Shown in pieces: positions 55,162-62,970 of a stretch of 64,000 nucleotides of DNA (position 1 is its first letter; each line of letters starts with the position of its first letter). Source of the DNA: Burkholderiales bacterium (GTDB lineage: Bacteria; Pseudomonadota; Gammaproteobacteria; Burkholderiales; SG8-39); assembly GCA_014860445.1 (NCBI GenBank), contig JACZJT010000017.1, forward strand, positions 80,596 to 144,595. The letters are read 5' to 3'. The notes below the pieces were generated by a model. It was not told where the DNA came from, did no database searches, and was given only the letters and a program-made list of their open reading frames with translations. A program made the position numbers and the translations under genes.

Positions 55162-55419
55162 TCAGCCTCCGGACACCGGCGGAAAGAACGCGATCTCGTC
55201 GCCGAGCTTGATGGCCGTGTTGTTGCGTGCCAGTTCCTGGTTGACCGAAACGCGCACCGCCTTGCGCGGGTCGAACGCGGTGGCATAGTCGCCGCCGCGC
55301 GCCAGCAGCCGCGCGCGCAGGCCCTCGATGTCGCTGACATCCGGTGGAAGCTCGAACATTTCCCCCGCCACGCCCATTTCTTCGCGCAGCCTGCCAAAGT
55401 AGAGAATCCTGATGTTCAT
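55162..55419 (-). CDS. moaD: Molybdopterin synthase sulfur-carrier subunit MoaD
   Basis: This 85-residue ubiquitin-like protein opens MNIRILYFGRLREEMGV and ends in the obligatory Gly-Gly (FFPPVSGG), where thiocarboxylate forms. LGDEIAFFPPV is the usual final strand. The ATG at 55417-55419 overlaps the moeA stop (55416), giving translational coupling. It partners with MoaE immediately downstream. Confidence 0.95.
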   Translation of the reverse strand: MNIRILYFGRLREEMGVAGEMFELPPDVSDIEGLRARLLARGGDYATAFDPRKAVRVSVNQELARNNTAIKLGDEIAFFPPVSGG

Positions 55420-56636
55420 TGGAACAGCTCCGAAAACGGAAGGAACTTCACCATGTCGCCACTGCGTATCGCGTGTTTGGCCGGATTGTCGATCAGCCCG
55501 TCCGCCCACACCGCCGAGGTCAACACCGCCGAGCTCTGGTTGGGAAACAGATCGAGCCCGCCGCCTGCATTCAATTTTACGCGCAGAAACTCGCGCCGTG
55601 AATCGGGCTTCAGCCAATCGAAATCGGCGCGCAGTCCATAGTTGAGCGGCTCTGCCCGGACCACCCCCTGGCAGCGCAGGATGAAGGGCCGCACGAATAC
55701 AAGGAAGGTCACGAAACTCGACACCGGATTGCCGGGCAGACCGATGAAATGCGCCCTGTGCCCCGTGCCCGCCTTGACCTCGCCGAACGCGAGCGGCTTG
55801 CCCGGCTTGACCGCGATTTTCCACATATCGAGCCGGCCTTCCGCCTCGACCGCCGGCTTGACATGGTCTTCTTCGCCTACGGAAACACCGCCCGAGGTGA
55901 CGATGAGATCATGCTCTGCGGCGGCCTCGCGCAGCACTTTGCGGGTCGCCTCCAGCTGGTCCGGAACGATGCCGTAGTCGCTGACTTCGCAGCCCATTTG
56001 CTGCAGCAGCCCGTTCAGCGTAAAGCGGTTGGAATTGTAGATGCGGCCCGGCGGCAGCGGCTCGCCCGGCATCACCAGTTCATCTCCGGTGTAGAACACC
56101 GCGACCTTGAGCCGGCGATAAAGCGGTAGCGAAGCGATCCCGACCGATGCGGCCAGGCCGGTATCCTGCGGCCGCAGCTTCCGCCCTGCCGCGAGGATCT
56201 CGCTGCCCGCGCGGATGTCCTCGCCCACATGGCGCACCCACTCGCCCGGCTCGGGCCGGTGTTTCACCAGGACGGCGTCGCCTTCCTGCGTGCACAGTTC
56301 CTGCATCACCACCGCATCGGCGCCGGTCGGGATGGGCGCACCGGTAAATATGCGCGCCGCCGTGCCGCGCGCGAGCGGCTGCGGCACGCTGCCCGCCGGG
56401 ATGCGCTGCGACACCGGCAGGCGCGCCTCGCCCGAGGCGCAATCCGCGGCGTGAACCGCGTAACCGTCCATGGACGTATTGTCCAGCGAGGGGACGTTCA
56501 GGGCGGACTGTTGCGCCTGCGCGAGTACGCGGCCGCTCGCGGCCTGCGTTGCCACCTGCTCCACCTCGGCGACCGGGGTCGCGCCCTCGAGCAGCAGGGC
56601 GAGCGCCTCATCTACGGATAGCATGCCTGTTTTCAT
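55416..56636 (-). CDS. moeA: Molybdopterin molybdenumtransferase MoeA
   Basis: This 406-residue MoeA inserts Mo (or W) into molybdopterin-AMP. The N-terminal motif LNVPSLDNTSMDGYAVHAAD, GAPIPTGADAVVMQE and the MoCF signature in VTSGGVSVGEEDHVKPAVEA with GKPLAFGEVK and LPGNPVSSFVTF are all present. It is paired upstream with mobB (4-nt overlap at 56633-56636) and downstream with moaD. In organisms with tungstate transporters, MoeA paralogues can be metal-selective; which metal this one handles is not clear from sequence. Confidence 0.96.
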   Translation of the reverse strand: MKTGMLSVDEALALLLEGATPVAEVEQVATQAASGRVLAQAQQSALNVPSLDNTSMDGYAVHAADCASGEARLPVSQRIPAGSVPQPLARGTAARIFTGAPIPTGADAVVMQELCTQEGDAVLVKHRPEPGEWVRHVGEDIRAGSEILAAGRKLRPQDTGLAASVGIASLPLYRRLKVAVFYTGDELVMPGEPLPPGRIYNSNRFTLNGLLQQMGCEVSDYGIVPDQLEATRKVLREAAAEHDLIVTSGGVSVGEEDHVKPAVEAEGRLDMWKIAVKPGKPLAFGEVKAGTGHRAHFIGLPGNPVSSFVTFLVFVRPFILRCQGVVRAEPLNYGLRADFDWLKPDSRREFLRVKLNAGGGLDLFPNQSSAVLTSAVWADGLIDNPAKHAIRSGDMVKFLPFSELFQ

Positions 56637-57130
56637 CGGTTCAGTTCCAGTTTATCCAGCACGAACGCAGCGATCGCATCGTAGTTCTCGAGACCGAACT
56701 GCGGCAAGCTGCATTGCACAGGCGTGTCCGTGGCCAGCGCAATGATGTGCTCGTCCTCCGGATACAGCAAAGGCTTGCCGCTGGCGGCGCGATGGACTTC
56801 CAGCTTGGGCAGCGGATAGTGCTTGTAGCCTTCGATCAACAGCAGATCGCAGGGCGACATGCGCGCGATCTGCTGCTCCAGCGTAACTTCCGGCTCGTCG
56901 ACTGTCTCGTGCATCAATGCCCAGCGCTGTTTTGACGTAATCAGCACCTCGCCGCAACCGGCCGCGCGATGGCGGTAGGAATCCTTGCCCGGCTGATCGA
57001 CGTCGAAACGGTGGTGCGCGTGCTTGATCAGCGACACCTTGAGGCCGGCGCGAACGAAGCGCGGAATCACCTGCTCGATCAGGGTGGTCTTGCCGCTACC
57101 GGACCAGCCGGCAAAGCCGAAAATCTTCAT
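56633..57130 (-). CDS. mobB: Molybdopterin-guanine dinucleotide biosynthesis adapter MobB
   Basis: This 165-residue P-loop GTPase has Walker A in GFAGWSGSGKTTLIEQV (about 5-21), KHAHHRFDVDQPGKDSYRHR and LLLIEGYKHYPLPKLEVHR, typical of MobB. It aids formation of the MGD/bis-MGD cofactor used by DMSO-reductase-family and related enzymes. It is first gene of the mobB-moeA-moaD-moaE operon. MobA is not in the window. Confidence 0.94.
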   Translation of the reverse strand: MKIFGFAGWSGSGKTTLIEQVIPRFVRAGLKVSLIKHAHHRFDVDQPGKDSYRHRAAGCGEVLITSKQRWALMHETVDEPEVTLEQQIARMSPCDLLLIEGYKHYPLPKLEVHRAASGKPLLYPEDEHIIALATDTPVQCSLPQFGLENYDAIAAFVLDKLELNR

Positions 57131-57544
57131 CTGTTTCAGGGGTCCTGCCCGGATGGGAGGGCGATGGTTGTCGGGCTTGCGATTTTAGCAGTGTTCCACC
57201 GCAAAATCGGGCGTCCGCTTCCGCGCCCGGGACGGATTGAAAGCCATGAATCGAGCAGCCAGCACCATAGGGGCTGCTGTCGGCCATAGGACCACCGCGA
57301 GTATCCTCAATAGCAGACGCTCGATGTGCGGTGAAAGCATGACAAACCCAGTGGTGTCTTGATCGTGTGAGCGTGCAGGTACCTATCTCGATTGCTTTGG
57401 TTGGGGAAGCAACGGGTTGGGCATAATCCGACTGTGCTAGGCTTCATTTTTGGGATCTAATAATGCCCCTATTAGGGGAGGCCTAGTTCTTGTCAGGCGT
57501 TGCAGGAACCTGCCGACCCAAGTTTCCCGCACGGAGTCCGATAC
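57131..57544. other. Intergenic region between mobB and an epimerase gene
   Basis: About 410 bases between divergent genes, with no gene. A short perfect inverted repeat CCCCTATTAGGGG lies near 57464-57476 and could be a minor regulatory structure. Confidence 0.4.
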
Positions 57545-58552
57545 ATGCGCACTCTAGTCACCGGAGGAAGCGGCCACCTCGGCTTCAATCTTGTCGCCCT
57601 GTTACTGTCTCGAGGCCATGAAGTCGGCACAACGTTGCGCGCGCTCTCGAATCGATCTCAAGTTGACCGGGTACGCTCTCTCGGCCCCGTTGCGCTCTTC
57701 GAGGCCGACGTCCGCGACTACGCCCAAATGCACGCCGCACTTGCGAATGTGGAGGTACTGTTCCATGTGGCGGCGGTCTACTCGATCACCGATCGCAGCA
57801 GCGAGCGTGAGGTGCTGGAAACCGCCCTCGCCGGGACCGAGTCGACGCTGCGCGCCGCCGCTGCGAGGGGCGTACGGCGGGTCGTCATGACTTCCTCTGT
57901 CGTCACGCTCCCCTTAACACCGCCCTGTGCGCCTGCATCTACGGAAGAAGAGTGGAACACGGATTTGGGCATCCCCTACTTCCGAGCGAAGGTGGAGTCC
58001 GAGAGGAAGGCCTGGGCACTGGCCAAGGAACTCGGACTGGAGCTAACCACGATTCTGCCTGCGGGAATCATCGGCCCCGGTTTCGTCCGTCCCACGCCGA
58101 CGATCAACATCATTCAAGCCTGCGTAATGGGCGAGTTCAGGATGGGTGCGCCAAACGGCAATTTCAGCTTCGTCGACGTCCGTGACGTCGCCGAGGCACA
58201 CCTGCTCGCCGCCAAGCCAGGGGCAACCGGCCGTTTCATTATTGGCTACGATCATGCGCCGAGCTTCGACGAGCTTGTTCGCGCAATTGGGCGCCTCGAT
58301 AGACACGTAAAGCCTCCGCTGATGATCTTGCCGACATTTGCCGCCCCGCTGCTGCCCCTCTATGACGCATTCAGCCACAGGGTGTTCGGCACACCGCGTA
58401 TCGCCACGCCGGAGGCGATTGCCGCCACAGTCAGCGGCAAGGTCTACAATTTCTCTAGCGAACGCGCAAAGCGCGACCTTGCCTGGTCGCCTAAGGTGTC
58501 ATTTGAGCAGAGCCTGCGTGACACCTTGGTTGAGATACGGAGGCTTCAGTGA
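57545..58552 (+). CDS. NAD-dependent epimerase/dehydratase (dihydroflavonol-4-reductase-like)
   Basis: This 335-residue extended-SDR enzyme has the NAD(P) motif in LVTGGSGHLGFNLVALLL (TGxxGxxG, about 5-16), a Ser/Tyr/Lys-like catalytic set with MTSSVVTLPL and YFRAKVESERKAW (the usual YxxxK reads YFRAK), and PAGIIGPGFVRPTP. Such proteins act on sterol, sugar or flavonoid-like substrates; here the substrate is unknown. It is alone, between the Mo cofactor genes and an IS30 remnant. Confidence 0.88.
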   Translation: MRTLVTGGSGHLGFNLVALLLSRGHEVGTTLRALSNRSQVDRVRSLGPVALFEADVRDYAQMHAALANVEVLFHVAAVYSITDRSSEREVLETALAGTESTLRAAAARGVRRVVMTSSVVTLPLTPPCAPASTEEEWNTDLGIPYFRAKVESERKAWALAKELGLELTTILPAGIIGPGFVRPTPTINIIQACVMGEFRMGAPNGNFSFVDVRDVAEAHLLAAKPGATGRFIIGYDHAPSFDELVRAIGRLDRHVKPPLMILPTFAAPLLPLYDAFSHRVFGTPRIATPEAIAATVSGKVYNFSSERAKRDLAWSPKVSFEQSLRDTLVEIRRLQ

Positions 58553-59122
58553 GCACCTCACCTTTCGTATCAGCGCGCGCAATGCCTAGCCCTTCAATTC
58601 AACGGACCGACTTCGGCGGCCGTTGACTATCCACGTTGAGCGTCAGCTTTCCGTAGGGCCGTAGATCCGTCATGCTCGCTCTGACATGGTGGATCAAGCG
58701 CGACTTTACCGTGGCCGGCCTGGAACCCCGGATCGAATTGGCAGTGCCCGAATGGACCTACTTCATGCTGTATGTGCAGTATTTCCCTAAGGGCACTGAC
58801 ATTTCTGGCTACTCGCAAGCTCACCTCAATGCAGTGGCGAGGCAATTAGATGCTCGCCCAAGGAAAACATTAAACTACGAAACGCCAGCCGAACGATTTA
58901 GCCAATCCGTTGCGTCGATCAGTTGAATCCGCAACCTAAGTGCGGCCGTTCGGCTAGCTGCATAGCGAGCGACGGCTCAGCGTCGACTCCGGCCCCTCAG
59001 GGTGAATCAAGAACGCCGGGAAAGCAGCACTATTGCCGCAGTTTTATGAGCGAGTGCGGTTCGTTTATACGACGATATAGAAGCCTAAAGCACAAAGCGA
59101 TGCGGCCCGCCGCGGTCAGAGG
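58553..59122. other. Intergenic region containing an IS30 scar
   Basis: About 570 bases between the epimerase gene and the tungstate ATPase gene. Positions 58777-58926 are the transposase remnant listed separately. The remaining sequence shows no gene or recognisable inverted terminal repeats. Confidence 0.5.
58777..58926 (+). pseudogene. IS30-family transposase C-terminal remnant
   Basis: The 49 codons read QYFPKGTDISGYSQAHLNAV and then ARQLDARPRKTLNYETPAE, the diagnostic C-terminal end of IS30-family transposases (FPKGTD, RPRKTL, TPAE). The upstream part of the frame (58672-58776) is unrelated, so the 5' part of the gene and both terminal repeats are gone. Confidence 0.8.
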
Positions 59123-59782
59123 TCAATCCAAGGGAAGGAGCTTGCCCCCTTCCAGATGGAAACGCCGCACGTCCGGCAGTTCGATGATCTCGCGGTCATG
59201 GCAGGCTGTGACGACGGTCACGCCTTCGGCGCACAGGCGCGCCAGCAGTGCTATCGTCCGGCGCCGTCCGTCCGCGTCCAGATTTGCGGTCGGCTCGTCG
59301 AGCAGCAGCAGCCGCGGCTCCAGCACTTTGGCCCGCGCCATCGCGACGCGCTGGCGTTCGCCTCCAGAGAGCTTTTGCGGCGGCACCGAAATCACATCGC
59401 GCACGCCGGCCCAATCGATCGCTTCTTCCACCTTTCGCCTCCACTGCTCGCGACGTTCGCCCCGCGCCTTCAGCCCGTAGGCGATGTTTGCGGCGACACT
59501 GGTATGGAACAGATAAGGGTGCTGATGCACATACACGGCACGCCAGCGCCACGCGTCCGGATAGCGCGGCAGCAGCGTCTGCCCGCCCTGGAAGCGCAGC
59601 ATGCCGGTGTCGGCCGCCTCCAGACCGGCGAGAATGCGCAGGAGGGTGGTCTTCCCGCTGCCGTTGTCGCCCGACATCACATAGCCTTGCCCGCGCTCCA
59701 GGCGCAGGTCGATGCCGTCGATCACGCGGCGCCCGCCCAGCCGCCGCACCAAGCCCGATGCTTCGAACAGAATCTCGCTCAT
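59123..59782 (-). CDS. tupC: Tungstate ABC transporter ATP-binding protein
   Basis: This 219-residue ABC ATPase has Walker A in MSGDNGSGKTTLLRIL, signature LSGGERQRVAMARA, Walker B LLLLDEPTANLDADG and the switch His in VVTACHDREI. The Q-loop lies in VYVHQHPYLFHTS. It overlaps the permease start by 4 nt (59779-59782), and the binding protein gene is upstream, so it completes TupABC. It powers high-affinity tungstate uptake. Confidence 0.93.
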   Translation of the reverse strand: MSEILFEASGLVRRLGGRRVIDGIDLRLERGQGYVMSGDNGSGKTTLLRILAGLEAADTGMLRFQGGQTLLPRYPDAWRWRAVYVHQHPYLFHTSVAANIAYGLKARGERREQWRRKVEEAIDWAGVRDVISVPPQKLSGGERQRVAMARAKVLEPRLLLLDEPTANLDADGRRRTIALLARLCAEGVTVVTACHDREIIELPDVRRFHLEGGKLLPLD

Positions 59783-60474
59783 TTCAGGCCGCCTTCGCCC
59801 TGCAGCAGCGCCATGACGATGTTTATCCCCAGCGCCACCGCCATCAGCACCACGCCCAGCGCGATGCCCTGGGCGAAATCGCCCTTGCTCGTCTCCAGCG
59901 CGATGGCGGTGGGCATGTTGCGCGTCAGTCCGGCGATGTTGCCGCCTACCATGATGGCGCAGCCGACTTCGGAAATCACCCGCCCGAAGGCGTTCACCAC
60001 GGCGGCAGCGATGCCGAAGCGCACTTCCCACAAGGTGGTCAGCGACGCGCGGACGCGTCCCGCGCCGAGGCTGCGCGCGGTTTCGAACGCGCGCGGATCG
60101 GCCCCCTGCACTGCTGAAACGGTGAATACCACCAGGATCGGAAATGCAATGACCATATACCCGATTACAATCGCCGTCGGCGAAAACAACAATTCGAACG
60201 AGCCCAGCGGCCCGCGCCGCGACAGCAACAGGTAGATGACCAGACCGATGACCACGGTGGGAAAGGACAGCAGCGCCTGCACCAGCACGATCAGAACGCG
60301 CTGCCCGGGAAAGCGCAGCTTCGCCAGCAACACGCCAAGCGCGATCGACGGCGGCGAGATCAGCGCTATCGACATGAGCGAAAGCCACAGCGAAAGCCAG
60401 ATGATCCGCAGCAACTCCGGATCACCGCGCAACAACAGCGCGAAGGCCTCGCGCGTGGGTTCCAGCAGATCCAT
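59779..60474 (-). CDS. tupB: Tungstate ABC transporter permease
   Basis: This 231-residue inner-membrane protein has five or six spans. The EAA-like coupling loop is in ARSLGAGRVRASLTTLWEVR, and EVGCAIMVGGNIAGLTRNMP is typical of TupB/tungstate permeases. Order on the minus strand is tupA-tupB-tupC, with an 82-nt gap after tupA and a 4-nt overlap with tupC. Specificity for tungstate rather than molybdate is assigned from the binding protein. Confidence 0.92.
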   Translation of the reverse strand: MDLLEPTREAFALLLRGDPELLRIIWLSLWLSLMSIALISPPSIALGVLLAKLRFPGQRVLIVLVQALLSFPTVVIGLVIYLLLSRRGPLGSFELLFSPTAIVIGYMVIAFPILVVFTVSAVQGADPRAFETARSLGAGRVRASLTTLWEVRFGIAAAVVNAFGRVISEVGCAIMVGGNIAGLTRNMPTAIALETSKGDFAQGIALGVVLMAVALGINIVMALLQGEGGLK

Positions 60475-60556
60475 CTTGTCTTCTTATCCTCGTGTCCTGC
60501 TGTACACTGCGGCCGGCGCAGCGATCGCGCCGGCCGCGAGAGCGTATGTTGCAGTG

Positions 60557-61369
60557 CTATTTCCTGGCGTTGGGGAAAAACAGTTGCGCGCCCGTTGGTT
60601 TGAACGCCGCGATCTCCTGTTGGGCGGCAGGCGAAGTGATCCACTCGATGAAATCCATCGCACCCGCGTAGTTCACGCCGGAAAAGCGTTTCGGATTCAC
60701 CGCGATTACGCCGTAGGGGTTGTACATCTTCGCATCGCCCTCGACCACGATTTCGAGCCCGGTACGGTCCTTGTAGGTGGCGTAGGTCGCGCGGTCGGTC
60801 AGCGTATAAGCGGCTTTTTCACCGGCCACGGTGAGCGTCTGTCCCATGCCCTGGCCGATGGCAAAATAGGACGCGCCCTTGGGATCGATGCCCGCCGTCT
60901 TCCAGTAGCCGAGTTCCGTTTTGTTGGTGCCGGAGTCATCGCCACGCGAAACAAAGCCCGCGCCGCTCACTTTGATTTTCTTCATCGCGGCGATCACGTC
61001 CTTCATGCCGCGCAGCTGCGCCGGATCGTTCTTCGGGCCGACCAGGACGAAATCGTTGTACATCACGTCGCGCCGGTTCACGCCGAAGCCTTTGGCGACG
61101 AATGCGTCCTCGGCCTTGCGCGCATGCACCAGCACCACGTCCGCGTCGCCGTTTTCGCCCAGTTTCAGCGCCGCGCCGGTACCGACCGCCACCACGTGCA
61201 CTTTGCAGCCGCACTTGGCTTCGTACTTCGGCAGCAAGGCCTTGAGCAGGCCGGAATTGTCGGTGCTGGTCGTTGTCGCCATCTTGAGGTCGCGCGCTGC
61301 CGCGGGGTTCACCGCGCCCAGCGTGAAGGCGGTCAATGCGATCAATAGAACGAACGATTTTGCTCTCAT
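60557..61369 (-). CDS. tupA: Tungstate-binding periplasmic protein
   Basis: This 270-residue protein has a signal peptide (MRAKSFVLLIALTAFTLG, cleavage near AAARD). The mature start MATTTSTDNSGLL is the TupA oxyanion motif (TTTSTxxSGLL), unlike ModA. Further oxyanion contacts are likely in VAVGTGAALKLG and VSRGDDSGTNKTE. The ATG at 61369 has AGGAG upstream. It is divergent from the ModE-like regulator at 61515, separated by 145 nt with a 10-bp palindrome. Confidence 0.94.
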   Translation of the reverse strand: MRAKSFVLLIALTAFTLGAVNPAAARDLKMATTTSTDNSGLLKALLPKYEAKCGCKVHVVAVGTGAALKLGENGDADVVLVHARKAEDAFVAKGFGVNRRDVMYNDFVLVGPKNDPAQLRGMKDVIAAMKKIKVSGAGFVSRGDDSGTNKTELGYWKTAGIDPKGASYFAIGQGMGQTLTVAGEKAAYTLTDRATYATYKDRTGLEIVVEGDAKMYNPYGVIAVNPKRFSGVNYAGAMDFIEWITSPAAQQEIAAFKPTGAQLFFPNARK

Positions 61370-61460
61370 ATTCAATCTCCTTGAATCCAAATGTCTGGAA
61401 TCAAAAAAAAACCGCTGCAAACAAGCTTACGGTCGAAATTTCCCTGACTTTCTGGTAAGT

Positions 61461-61470
61461 TATCGCGATA
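61461..61470. promoter_or_regulatory. TATCGCGATA palindrome between tupA and its regulator
   Basis: A perfect 10-bp palindrome lies in the 145-nt divergent gap, 45 nt before the regulator start and 91 nt before tupA. It could be the binding site of the ModE-type regulator. It does not match the classical ModE CGnTATAT-type box. Confidence 0.4.
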
Positions 61471-61514
61471 GTAGTCGATTGCCGTTCACTTCCAAATATG
61501 TACTGGATTGCATA

Positions 61515-62615
61515 ATGATTCGGGTAAAACTCCAATACGAGTGGCAACTCCAGCCAGGCGGCGGCCAGGGTGTCGAACCGATCCTGTTCCGCGTTCTGTA
61601 CGCCCTGCACTCGAGCGGTTCGGTGGCGGGCGCCGCGCGGCAGACTAAATTGTCATACCGCCATGTCTGGGGCCTGGTCGGCAAATGGGAACGCATGTTC
61701 GGCAGGCCCCTGGTCAAGTTGAGCCGCGGCCGCGGCGCGGAACTCACCGAGTTCGGACAGAAACTGCTTTGGGCCGAACAGCTGGTGCAGGCGCGGCTGG
61801 CTCCGAAACTGGAGAGCGTAGGCCACGAGATCGAGCGTGCCATGTCGAACGTCATGGACGTCGGTCCAGCCCGGCTAGTGGTCTGCGCCAGCCACGACCT
61901 TGCGCTCGGGCAGTTGCGCGACAGGCTCGCACGCGGCGAAGGCTTGAAGCTCGATCTGCGCTTCCTCGGCAGCCTGGACAGTCTGGCTGCGCTGGCCAAA
62001 GGTCAGTGCAGCGTCGCAGGATTTCACTTTGCCGAAGGCATGGAACAGGCGGCGACGACGATGTTCCGCCGTTACCTCAAGCCGCGCAAGCACAAGCTGA
62101 TCGGCCTGGCGACGCGCACCCAGGGTTTGATGGTGGCAAAGGATAATCCCAAGGGCATACACGACCTCAGCGATCTGACCGGAAAGGGCGTACGCCTGAT
62201 CAACCGCCAGCGCGAATCAGGCAGCCGCATCGAGTTCGATGAGCTGCTCTCGGGAGCCGGCATCGATCCGGCCGCGATAGACGGGTACCACAGCGAGGAA
62301 TTCACCCATCTCGCCGTGGCCGCCACGGTCGCCGGCGGCATGGCGGATGCAGGATACGGCATACGCGCGGCCGCGGCGCACTACGGCCTCGATTTCATCC
62401 CCTTGCTGACCGAGCGCTACTATCTCGCCTGTCGCGGCGATGCGCTGGACGAACCGCTGCTGGCAAATTTCGTCAAGCTATTGTGCGGGGCGGAGCTGCG
62501 CAAGATACTGTCAGGCATGCCGGGTTACGGCACATCCATCACCGGAAAATTTTACGATGTAAGCGATGCCTTGCCGGCGCGGCGCTCTACTCCGGCGCCG
62601 GCAAGTTCAAATTGA
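61515..62615 (+). CDS. ModE-like regulator with periplasmic-binding-protein-type sensor domain
   Basis: This 366-residue protein joins a ModE/LysR-type winged helix (about 20-100: FRVLYALHSSGSVAGAARQT, KLSYRHVWGLVGKWERMFG, RGRGAELTEFGQKLL) to a PBP-like domain (about 115-350: DLALGQLRDRLARGEG, RTQGLMVAKDNPKGIHDLSD, RLINRQRESGSRIEFDELL). The C-terminal part belongs to the COG1910 substrate-binding-like group. Its divergent location to tupABC suggests it senses tungstate or molybdate and controls uptake, like TunR. The sensor oxyanion site is not assigned. Confidence 0.9.
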   Translation: MIRVKLQYEWQLQPGGGQGVEPILFRVLYALHSSGSVAGAARQTKLSYRHVWGLVGKWERMFGRPLVKLSRGRGAELTEFGQKLLWAEQLVQARLAPKLESVGHEIERAMSNVMDVGPARLVVCASHDLALGQLRDRLARGEGLKLDLRFLGSLDSLAALAKGQCSVAGFHFAEGMEQAATTMFRRYLKPRKHKLIGLATRTQGLMVAKDNPKGIHDLSDLTGKGVRLINRQRESGSRIEFDELLSGAGIDPAAIDGYHSEEFTHLAVAATVAGGMADAGYGIRAAAAHYGLDFIPLLTERYYLACRGDALDEPLLANFVKLLCGAELRKILSGMPGYGTSITGKFYDVSDALPARRSTPAPASSN

Positions 62616-62630
62616 GGGTCTGCAACGAAA

Positions 62631-62650
62631 CGAGGGGATAATTCCCCTCG
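62631..62650 (+). terminator. Hairpin between the regulator and molbindin genes
   Basis: CGAGGGG (62631-62637) pairs with CCCCTCG (62644-62650) around a 6-nt loop, 16 nt after the regulator stop. No T-run follows, so it could equally be a regulatory leader of the molbindin gene. Confidence 0.45.
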
Positions 62651-62710
62651 TGCTCCCCTAAATCAGTCGGCAACAAAATGACTTTTGTTACCAAATATAA
62701 AGGAATCTCA

Positions 62711-62920
62711 ATGAAAATCAGCGCAAGAAACACCATCAAGGGAACGGTCAAGAACGTCATTCTGGGCCCGGTGAGCGCCGAGCTTACGCTGCGGGTCGCG
62801 CCCGGCATCGATATCGTCGCGGTCATCAGTACCGGATCGGCGAAAGCGCTGAAGTTAAAGAAAGGCAAGAAAGCCTACGCCGTGATCAAAGCGAGCAGCG
62901 TGATGGTCGCGACCGACTGA
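62711..62920 (+). CDS. Molbindin (Mop-domain molybdate/tungstate-binding protein)
   Basis: This 69-residue single Mop domain runs from MKISARNTIKGTVKNVILGP through SAELTLRVAPGIDIVAVIST to AYAVIKASSVMVATD. Molbindins form hexamers that store molybdate or tungstate in the cytoplasm; the conserved SARN start and KAS-S segment make the oxyanion sites. The ATG at 62711 has AAAGGAATC before it. It sits between the ModE-like regulator and a ModC-type ATPase, so metal buffering in this locus is very likely. Confidence 0.94.
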   Translation: MKISARNTIKGTVKNVILGPVSAELTLRVAPGIDIVAVISTGSAKALKLKKGKKAYAVIKASSVMVATD

Positions 62921-62970
62921 AATCCCTTTCGGCGGACGAAAAGCACGCGCGAAATCGCCGCCGCAACACG

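Noticed and set aside
59123-60388. Fusion of an unknown N-terminal half to the TupC ATPase
   Set aside because: The first half is tupB read in another frame; the ATPase has its own ATG at 59782 overlapping the tupB stop.
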